This document shows positions 36,328 to 64,000 of a DNA stretch of 64,000 bases, one piece after another. The notes beneath the pieces are model-generated. The model was not told the origin of the DNA and made no database searches. It worked only from the letters and a program-made list of their open reading frames with translations. Position 1 is the stretch's first letter, and each line of letters starts with the position of its first letter. The translations under genes were made by a program, and so were the position numbers. The DNA is from Hoplostethus atlanticus (lineage: Eukaryota > Chordata > Actinopteri > Trachichthyiformes > Trachichthyidae). The stretch covers positions 702,501 to 766,500 of the forward strand of contig JAXDDX010000016.1 in assembly GCA_034670405.1 (NCBI GenBank), given 5' to 3'.

Positions 36328-37364
36328 TCCCCCTGTCCATATCTGCAGACAGGAGACAGGTTTCCTTTAGGCCCCCTCTCTCCTTTTTTCCCTCTTCCCG
36401 ATGTCGTATTCCTCCTTTGTGTCCCCTGTTTCTCCAAGTGACGTCTTCCGCCGTCTCCCACAGCAACGCCATGGTGATGAGCTGGCCACTGTCATGTCCG
36501 GCGCCTCCGTTATGCTCATCCCTTCATCCCTCTCTCGTAAATAACTTTCCCTTCTTTTTTATCTTTAACTTTCCCCTATTTGTGGTCATTTTATCATGCC
36601 AAGATGGCCCTGGTCCTGATTGACTGTAGCCGGGTTGCAGAGCCCAGAGGGATGCTTGTTAAAGCTTGAACATGGAGCTTGCCATATAGGTAGAGATGAC
36701 GTGCATTCCCTCAGTTATAGTGGGAAATGATAACAGACTTTGAAAGACTCAGTTGAGAAGTGGGGCAACTCGGAGCTGATCTTACTTTGTCTAGTGCTCA
36801 CTAAGGGATGGATGATTGACCTCATCCTGGAATGCCTCAGGTAACTATGAAGTACATGAACACATTTCTCCCCAAGGTCATTATGGGATAGAAATGTGAC
36901 CCCCCCCCCCGCCGCCCTGTCCTTCATTTGCTTTGCGTCTTCCCTTCCCACTTCAGGGGGACCTGCTTTCTCCACCTGAGTGAGAATTAAATAGTTATAT
37001 CTGGCAGAAACATGACCACTCTGTATGAGCACGCTCACACAGCGCAGGCATCTCTGCCAACAAAGGGCTGAATCCACTGTGCATGAATGTGTGCGGAGCG
37101 TGTGCGTGTGCATGAATATTATGGGATGGCAGCAGTGTTGTCAGGCAGGGAAGTGGGGGTGGCAGAGTGGGCGGTGAGCTGTGCGCACATGGGGGGAGGG
37201 GGGCAGAGATGGAATGGACGAGCCATGCATATTATGGAATAGATGGCGGGGGGGGGGGGGAGTGAAGAGGATTGCTGTGCATATGGGATAGAGAGAGTAG
37301 GGGGGTGTTAGTGACGGTGTTGCACGTGAGTGTGTGTGTACGCGCATACATGCATGTGTTCGGT

Positions 37365-37385
37365 GGGGGGGGGGGGGGGGGGGGG
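37365..37385 (+). repeat. Poly-G run of 21 bases
   Basis: Uninterrupted G, with another G run of about 13 at 37248-37260. Such runs can form G-quadruplexes and are also prone to length errors in assemblies. Confidence 0.85.
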
Positions 37386-38379
37386 CATTCAAGCGATAGT
37401 AACAGACAACATCCAGACACAGGCCTTTGTTGCTATGCGATCTGCATGTACAGTGGAGAACATTACAGAGTGGCCATTTTAGTAGAGAAAGCAGTGGAAG
37501 GCCTCTGGGCTTGCATTTTGACTTTTCCTGCTACCATCTTTTATCTACAAAGACCCATTATGATTTTGTGCGTGTTCTTTGTAACATGCAGAAAATACCA
37601 TTTCTACCGTCGCTTCACACTGTCAGCATAGTTACTCCTGAAGGTCTAAAAACAAGTCATTCATTGAGTAAAACATCATGTAAAATACCATATTCTGATT
37701 TCACGGCCCTTAAATGCATCTCCCACCTTCAGCAGAGCAGTCAATACACTTGGCCTGCAGAGGGAGTAGAGCACAGGCTATTGGTCAGACAAAGGTACAG
37801 GCCATACTTCACACTTAAGCTGTTCCTATTTCTGTTGTATACTTTACAGTGCTGGGTTTAATTCAGATTTGAGGGTAAAAGCATTTAGCTAAGTTATTGA
37901 TTACCACCCCTGTTTTACAGTGAAGGAATTTGAGTGAAACCCTTCAGTAAATGATATCGTTGCTACTGTGTTAAAACCTCTTAAGTCCATCATTTAAAAT
38001 GTATTCTTTATCTGACTTGACAGTAAACATGGCTCCGTATGAGCTAAGAAACCCATTCAAAATGTAAGAAACCCAATCAAAACGCCTTGTGTAATTACAG
38101 TCAGGATGTCAGTCTGAATAGCAACATGTCCTTCTTAATTCCTGATTCCTGATCTTATTTGAAACTGTGTCTGTGTGTGTGTGAGCAAGAGCATGTGCTT
38201 GTATGTGTGTGCATGTGGGTGGGAGTAGAGTCCATGGTGCACATAACATTTCCATCACATTATTGCGCACGCCCAAATCAGATTCAGTGTGATAAAGAAG
38301 TGTGATTCTCAGCAGCAGCAATGAGTGAGCTTCTCTCACAGTACATCAGTACAGTACAGTACATACAGTCAGTATGGCT

Positions 38380-38637
38380 AAATCTCCTTAACCTGACCCT
38401 TCCTCTTAGCACTTATTTGTCTTAGCTCTTGTTTATATGCTTCACTTATTTGTCTCATTTGTTTAATAAAAAGTAGGTAGCTAACTTATCGCACTCTTAC
38501 CTTAACACTGGTTCTGCTCTTAGATGCTTGATTAGGAAGGAAATGCTCTTATGATTTCTGGTCTATGTTGAATGCACTTATTGTAAGTCGCTTTGGATAA
38601 AAGCGTCTGCTAAATGCCTGTAATGTAATGTAATGTG
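38380..38637 (-). repeat. Teleost interspersed repeat, copy 1 (antisense)
   Basis: The end carries 'gtcgctttggataaaagcgtctgctaaatg' (pieces on the plus strand), a very common fish repeat, followed by repeated TAATG. It matches the copy at 58.2-58.7 kb in reverse orientation over most of its length, including the 'aagtaggtagctaactta' and 'gcacttatttg' blocks. The class (SINE or short DNA element) is not certain. Confidence 0.75.
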
Positions 38638-39039
38638 ATGATACAGCATGATTTGGAATCACATGCTGCCTTCAAGTGCTCCTCCTAAGCACTTATTTAC
38701 AAGTTTGTAATTTGTAAATACGACTTGTTACATATTCAAGTGCTTTTGCTCAGAGATAATAACAAAATGGACCCTGTAACCGAAGCATTTCTTGGTCGCA
38801 TTTGCTGCAGCGGAGAAAATGTGCATCAGGCATATAATTGATTGTTTTAATTAATTTATTAGCCAGAAGTTGTTGCATACATCACTTTCACCACCAACTG
38901 CTGACACGGCTTTCACGACTCTTCAAGCTCTTAAATGACACACCCCAGCAGCTGCCGTTTGCTGTGATGCCCCACATCAGATCTGGATGTCCCACCATAA
39001 TAAACTTTTATGCATTGCGTATACGCCGCTTGCCCAAAC

Positions 39040-39297
39040 TCGGCATCTATTGCACACCCAACCGTCCTGGTAGGGGGATCCCTCTCTGAGTAGCCCCTCA
39101 CAAGGTTTCTTCCAATTTTTCCCTAAAAGGTTTTTTTGGGAGTTTTTCCTCGTCCTCTGTTGAGGGTCCAAGGCTGGGGGATGTCGTGTACTAACCATTT
39201 ACTGTTTCACACGTTGGGCTCTGTGAAGCCCTTAGAGACTGTAACGGTGATTAAGGGCTACACAAATAAATGTGATTTGATTTGATTTTGATTTGAG
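39040..39297 (+). repeat. Teleost interspersed repeat with AAATAAATGTGATTTGATTT tail
   Basis: The sequence contains 'gtcctggtagggggatccctc', 'caaggtttcttccaattttt', 'gggagtttttcctcgtcctc' and ends in '(TGATTTGATT)n'. All are hallmarks of an abundant fish repeat with a simple-sequence 3' end, probably a LINE tail or SINE derived from one. Orientation is plus by the tail. Confidence 0.65.
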
Positions 39298-40199
39298 CAG
39301 CTCGGGTATCGTAGAAAATTCCAACTTTTCAAGTCGTAACTACAGTGACAGTACGAAGCGCTCGTGCACCTGTTGGCCTGTGTTGTAGTTGACGTCTTAA
39401 AGCAATGGGGGGCAGGACTGACTGTGGATGGTCACAGATTACAGACTTCTTGTCCAGAAAGTATTCTGGTTGAACGCCAGCCAGCTATGTGGCACAAACT
39501 AGCTACATCAGCGCTGTGTTGATGGCGGGCCTCGGCCTTCTTCACGAGGGGCAGAATAAAGTTGGAGGCAGCATCTAAGTATTTGACAGGTTGTACACCA
39601 CCGCTTGACCCGGACACACAGCGCTCTGGTCATGTAGGCTACCTGTGTGTAGTAAAACAAAAAGTGAAGGCTTGGACTTCTTGGTGTAGTCATGCTCATG
39701 CCAGGTGGACGCTCAGTGAATATTATGGTCTGTCACCAGTGGACTTGTGATTCCCTTGAGACCATGTGACTGGTATTTTTTCTTTCTTGTCTTTTTAGGA
39801 GTTGTGTATTATGGGATGTATGCTGCTGGAGTATTATGGTCTGTCAGAGAGGGGGGCGGGGGAGGAGTGTCACCATGACAACGGGGTTGCTAAGGGGCTG
39901 GGACTAGTGGAAAGGGGAAGAGTGTGCATGCATGTCTAGTAGAAGTGTACGTGCATGCGTGCGTGTGGTGGAGGGGGTGGGGGCAGGCTGAGTATTATGG
40001 TCTGTCCGTTGCGAGGTAACTATGCAGAGTTCTGTGAGTGTGGGAGGGGGGGATTATTATGGGATGTCTGCCCCCTTTGTGTGTTTGTGAGGATGTTAGC
40101 TAAGCTCTGCCTCTGAGGTTGGGGGAGAGAAGGGGGACGGAGCAACGTGTTTGGGTCATTGACGGCTCATTTTATTTCGCTGATTATTGGTTCAGCCTA

Positions 40200-40738
40200 C
40201 TTAATGATCACTAAATATTAGCAACAGCTGCACAAAAAGGATATAGTTATATCCTTGCACCGAGCGAGAGACCTGGACCCGGGACCACACACCACAGTAA
40301 GTTTCTGATGTGTGAGGATAGGATTTGAATACTTAAAGTTTTCCTTCCTGTATTTTAGATCGATAGTGGGTATTTACAGCTGCTAGTCAATAGAATGACG
40401 GATGGGTGTCTATTGCCACACTTTCCCTCATTCAGTCCCATATAGAAGAATCCATGCAAATCAACAACATATTATGTCATTATATAGATAATCTAGTTAG
40501 CCAAGTTGTTTCAGCACGCAGGTGGCTAATTAGATGCCGAGTAGTTTAAATTATAAGAAATTACTAGGATTGTCAACCAATGCTTTCTTCCCTTACAGCA
40601 CCCACCACCCCCTCCCTTCCTGGACACCCCCGGTCCATTCTCCAACAGCCCCACGTCATTTTCCCTCCTCCCTTGCCGACAGCGCAAGGTTTAAGAGGGA
40701 TTAATTCGACTTGCAAGAAATAAACTTAAAATATTAAA
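40200..40738 (+). other. chd4: chd4 promoter-proximal region and 5' UTR exons
   Basis: A non-coding exon ends at 40296 (CACA then gtaagt) and splices to an acceptor (cttacag) so that the next exon begins at 40599 and contains the ATG at 40739. The first exon's start is not defined, probably 40140-40260. The GC content and open structure suit a broad promoter. Confidence 0.6.
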
Positions 40739-59637
<18,899 letters not shown>

Positions 59638-60853
59638 CCAATCCCCTCACACATCTCACAGGTGTCCACTTACCCATTGAGGATAGCGGCCCTCACTTCA
59701 CCGTCATGTAGCAGCCGTCCTACCCCTCATCCCAGCCACCATGTACAGCACAGTAAGGTTAGTCCTCCCCACTCCACACCCACACCCCACCTCTGGACTC
59801 AGAAGAGCATCAACTGTGCTGCCGGGCTTTCATTTGAAGAGACTGGAACCATAGAAGTAGGATAGGATAGGAGTGAATGGAAGAATCACTTCTATTAACT
59901 CTATTTCTGTGGCAGACTAGAAACAGATCTATCTCGTCTACTGGGAATTCCCATTTAACTCCTCTAACCTGAGCACTGTCTTTGTGACTGAACTGCGGGC
60001 AGCTCCACTGACCTGTCTTGCTCTGTTCTTACAGCAGGGTCAAACGTGTGTATGTAACTATATGTATCATGAAGCTGAAATGGTTAGATGGGAGAAATTT
60101 AGCAGCATGTTCGGAGTATATTGGCGCTTTGGAGTAATTTGGGGATTATCAATGAATTCATGGGATTTTGTTGTGCTCATTTTCACGTTGTAAGGAATCG
60201 TGTGGAATTTTTCTTTTTTTTTTAATCATTCAGCTCTAACGTCCTCACCTGTTCTCTGTGTATGAGAGTGTGTGAGCGTGCGTGTGTGTGTGAGCGTGCG
60301 TGTGTGTGTGAGCGTGCGTGTGTGTGTGAGCGTGCGTGTGTGTGTGAGCGTGCGTGTGTGTGTGTGTGTTTGCAGTATGCGTGTGTAAAATGGGGCATAC
60401 TGATGTGCATCTCTACTGCAGACTGCCCCTGACACTGAGCTCTGTGTTTCACCAGAGAGACTGTTATTATCCATAAAGTGAAGACACTTTTTGTATTGAT
60501 CAGTGTGATGTGTTACTCCCCACCTCCATCCCTTACCCCCACCTGTCAATCCAGGTGACCCAGCCTGCGATTGGCTCTCCCTGCTCACACCCCAACCAGC
60601 ACCTTGACATTCCTTGTTGGTTTCTGGATAATTTCACCACAAATTTGTTCCTCCGGGACTCATCCCCTTTTTCCTCTCAATAAGGAAATGCAATAGCTCA
60701 AGTTTTAGGTACATGGGATGGCATTGAGAATGATGGCAATCTTAATTTAATGTCTTACTGTTATTTTGTTTTACATTCTTGAATATTATTATTATTATGG
60801 TTACCACCTTGTTGTTTTTATCATTGCTGTTTGTTTTTATGGACTACAATAAA
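59638..60853 (+). other. chd4: chd4 3' untranslated region
   Basis: Non-coding after the TGA at 59635-59637, ending at an AATAAA (60848-60853). It contains an 18-bp minisatellite (60273-60362). No alternative downstream coding exon is seen. Confidence 0.6.
60273..60362 (+). repeat. Minisatellite, 18-bp unit, five copies
   Basis: Five head-to-tail copies of tgagcgtgcgtgtgtgtg without mismatch, inside the chd4 3' UTR. Confidence 0.95.
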
Positions 60854-60869
60854 AGGTTAACAGTTTGTC

Positions 60870-62036
60870 AAGCTTTTGCATCTGTCCATTTATTTATGAA
60901 AAAGTCAAAGATGGAGCTAGAGGGGCGAGCAAAGAAGCACACTGCATTTTTAGGAGGAAGGTATGGGAAGTTGTTCATTTTTTGGGGAAGCATTATATGT
61001 GGCTTAGAAGTGAATTTGTGCATACTTGCATTGACCGATAGCTGCTTTGGAAAGTTAAGTTCAAACAAACAATAACAATGCAGGAAGAGCGTGACTTACT
61101 TACTTGCATGTAAGTCTCAAAAGTCTCATTTGGTAGAGATGAGCAAAAAGAGAGCCTGCAGATAGAAGAGGTAGTGAGAGGAAGAGCAAGGAAAGAAGGG
61201 GACAGGAACATGCCTATTTTCTCCCTTAGATAGTAGGGTAATTAAGGAAATTGGAGTAAATTACAGGGTGGGGGAATAGGCTGGGCTGGTAATGAAGGCT
61301 GCTATCTTATTATGAGTGATAACGAGAGAGAGAGGGAGGGAGAGGGAGGGAGAGAGAGAAGAGAGAGAGAGGGAAACACTGGGAGTAAGGAACACAGACA
61401 GTGGGAAACAAGGGGAGTAGGCTGTGCTTGACTACAAGGGTAACTGCAGTGAAAAGTACATGACCATGAAGTCCGTCTGTCTGTGAGTCCTACTGTCCTT
61501 GGAAGTAGCGATATACCTCATCATCTCAAGAGACTGGATTAACCCCTTTCATCCTGGTGGAGAGTCCAGACTGAGTCCATGAAATGTCTTGTGGGTGAGT
61601 TTCTTGCATTTGTCCATCTCCATTTTATATTTCGCTCACACACTTACCCAGAGCAACTTGGTGATGAACTTCCAAGATCACCAACGTTATAGGCAACCAA
61701 TCATAAGGAGTGCTAGGTCAGAGTCGTAGTGCCCTGACAAAATACTCCTGTGACATGTATTTGTTTTCTTACTCTTAACCCAACTCTACTTTGATCAACA
61801 CTCTCAAAAGAATGAACAAAGCTAGGCAGTCATCATAGTTTAGCGTCGCAAGGCTGTGTGAATGTGCTGGTATCATTTGTGCCGTAGTCCTACACAGCCT
61901 GAGAAATGAAGCCGCTTTGTGTCAGAAGGGAAGAGAACGAGCAGCTTCAGGTGTTAAACGTGGATTTGTGTGCACCATAATGCAAAATGCGATAGCTGGC
62001 GTTAACCACGGCCCAGAGCCTAACAAACACCTGCAG

Positions 62037-62100
<64 letters not shown>

Positions 62101-62675
62101 GTGTGTGTGTTTTTGTTTTAACAGCACCAATACTAAAATGTAGTCTATGCTTCATAGTAAGATGAAAATGTTTTTGGCTTTGGAAAAGAGTTCATATGTT
62201 TTACATGAATTCAAATACGCCCTTTCAAAACTCTTGTAAGGGAAGATGATTTGCAAGTCAAATATGGAAAGCCGCTGTTTCCTTTTGTGTTTGTATCATG
62301 GTATAACATGTCTTGTTCACCATGTAACTGAGCCTCCTTTATAGGGCAGCTGTATATTGATATGTGTTTCATTTTAGGAAGGTAGTGTCACTCGCTAGCC
62401 TCCAGACACTTCGTGTGGTGCCTAGTGAAAATACAACACGTCAGACCGAAGCTCTACATGTTTAGCTCCATGTTCTTATTGTTTTTGAAGCATTATCCTG
62501 TCTTGTGTTGTGTTTCTGTAGTGATTGCCTCAGTAGTTGCCTCAGTGTTCGATATGAAATGAGCTCATAGCTGCAGATCGTTTACCAGCAGAAAGCAACA
62601 CACACACACACGGTATAGAGGGGGAGGTTGTACTGCAAATAAGGAAGTGTACCATGACTCTGACCTTTTATGTGT

Positions 62676-62716
<41 letters not shown>

Positions 62717-63220
62717 ACACACACAGATACACAGATACACAGATACACACCTGGAAGTGGAGAGCAAACAGACAACAGAAAAAGGGAGGAGCAGTAGACA
62801 GGTGGGCTGAGGGGAAATGAATTGCGACTAGATGAATGATAAACAAAGTGTGGGATAGTTTGCGGATGCATGAGAAGCTGAAACAGCATATTTTGTGGAT
62901 ACTATTTCTTTTTGATTCCTGTAACCTGTATTTTTGATTCTTTTTTTCCAACTGGAAAGGTGCTCTCACTCATAGTTCATTGAAAAACTGAACTGTTAAA
63001 ATTGTCTTCGTGTAGTTTCATTGCATTCACCGACCGACAATAGAAAACAAAGCGATGGAGCATCAGAGAGCAAGTTGTCAGAATTGCAAGTTATTCTCTT
63101 CCTGCTTTTTAAGTGTTTTTATTGTGTGTTTAAAAGGGTTTATCTGTTGGAAGAATTCCGGCCTGTCAGCTATTTTTGTTCCTGCCTGTCTTGCTTTCAC
63201 TATTTTGTGAAAGAGCCACA
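60870..63220. other. Spacer downstream of chd4
   Basis: Simple sequence: a GA-rich tract at 61327-61372, (TG)n(AG)n at 62037-62098 and (CA)n at about 62678-62714. One possible short exon start lies at 61579 (see the next entry). Otherwise I see nothing. Confidence 0.45.
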
Positions 63221-64000
63221 AAAAGGAAGGAAGGAGAGCGCAAGAGAAAGACAGAGGAGGAGAGAAAACAGAGGGGCAAGACATATACAGCCCAACCTTC
63301 TCAGCGAGTGTCACTTGTTTTCAGAAGCAGCTGAGAACAGTAAGTGTTTACCTGCTTTCCTATTGTGAAAGAGAAGGGGTTGGATAGGAAGAGGATTGGA
63401 CGGAGAAATGTGTAGAAAGGCAAAAGGAAGCGGGTGTGGGTAGTTTGAATAGTAGTTTGAATGTAGAGTGATAGAGTTGGAGTTATGATATTGGGTAGAA
63501 GGACGTCACAGTGTTAGAGAGTGTGTGAAACAGTAACGAAAGCGATTAATCTTTTTCTACTAAAGCGTGTATACTGCTTCTTAGGGAGGTGGCAGTGAGG
63601 GATAAGTTGTTCATTTATGACATTAGAAGTTGCTTATGCCTGAGTCTGTACTTGTGCAAGTGAACCTCACCAATCACTCTCCTTCTCTTTGGGCCCAGAA
63701 GAAGTAAAGAACAACATGGTTCGGTGAGTCAAGTCCTCACTGGTCACTAATGCTCCGTTAGTCAACTTTGGTTGTAATCTGTGTTTTGTGTAAGGCATGA
63801 TGTCAACTTCTCTGTTTCAATTCCTCCTTCTCGTTCTTTCTCCAGCTGTTGGAATATAGTCCTGTTGTGTTCTTTTATTGTGCGATTTGTGATGCATGTG
63901 TGCTGTTCAGTATCTGTTTTCATGTGGACATTGTGACACTAATGCTGTTTTATTTCGACAGCTGAGCTAGCCCCTGTTTTCCCTCTCCGGCGCACCATAT
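61579..64000 (+). other. Possible 5' exons of an unidentified gene cut by the window edge
   Basis: Splice-like signals suggest the start of a plus-strand gene: a UTR-like exon ending at 63339 (GAGAACA then gtaagt); an exon 63699-63723 holding ATG (63716) then gtgagt; an acceptor at 63844-63845 leading to a hydrophobic frame MVRCWNIVLLCSFIVRFV; and an acceptor at 63960-63961 with an open frame ELAPVFPLRRTI at the edge. An alternative start is ATG at 61579, MKCLV, with a good donor at 61595; its phase joins the last exon openly. The hydrophobic stretch could be a signal peptide. The gene cannot be named from this; in human, immune receptors LAG3 and CD4 lie in the same broader region, which is only a hint. 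Confidence 0.25.

Larger units (their letters stand above)
33943..40200. other. Intergenic region between divergent wnt4b and chd4
   Basis: Wnt4b and chd4 point away from each other, so this stretch should contain both sets of upstream control sequence. I see microsatellites (35049-35091, 36281-36325), poly-G runs (37248-37260, 37365-37385), two interspersed repeats (38380-38637, 39040-39297) and repeated TATTATGG motifs (37.1-40.1 kb). No coding exon is convincing. Confidence 0.5.

Overview
The window is teleost fish nuclear DNA. It holds spliced vertebrate genes with GT-AG introns, many (CA)n/(GT)n microsatellites, fish-type interspersed repeats and no bacterial or organellar features. I rebuilt five complete protein-coding genes exon by exon; four have phases that close exactly, and the fifth (wnt4b) misses by one base. 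A sixth gene may begin at the right edge.

Layout, left to right. 0.5-1.6 kb: decayed LINE fragments. 4.1-14.2 kb, minus strand: atn1 (atrophin-1), nine coding exons, 1732 residues. 15.8-20.1 kb, minus: eno2 (gamma enolase), 434 residues. 22.5-26.5 kb, minus: mlf2, 248 residues, with a short inverted-repeat DNA transposon in intron 1. About 26.5-27.3 kb: a shared head-to-head promoter region. 27.3-30.4 kb, plus: a cdc42 paralogue, 191 residues. 31.4-33.9 kb, minus: a wnt4b-like gene with eight coding exons and a one-base frameshift. 34-40 kb: a repeat-rich intergenic region. 40.2-60.9 kb, plus: chd4, 39 coding exons, 1976 residues, with a candidate intronic H/ACA scaRNA and a hAT-like insertion. 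61-64 kb: a possible 5' end of a further plus-strand gene.

The gene set joins two segments that are separate in human: ENO2-ATN1, MLF2 and CHD4 (12p13) and CDC42-WNT4 (1p36). The genes do not form one pathway. Chd4 (NuRD remodeller) and atrophin-1 are nuclear repressors, enolase is glycolytic, Mlf2 is a small nuclear/cytoplasmic protein, Cdc42 is a membrane GTPase and Wnt4 is a secreted ligand.

I found no convincing undescribed system. The most useful leads are the wnt4b frameshift, extra introns in eno2 and wnt4b, CA/UG repeats abutting many chd4 splice sites, a perfect 24-bp hairpin in a 139-nt chd4 intron, the scaRNA candidate, and a repeated TATTATGG motif upstream of chd4.
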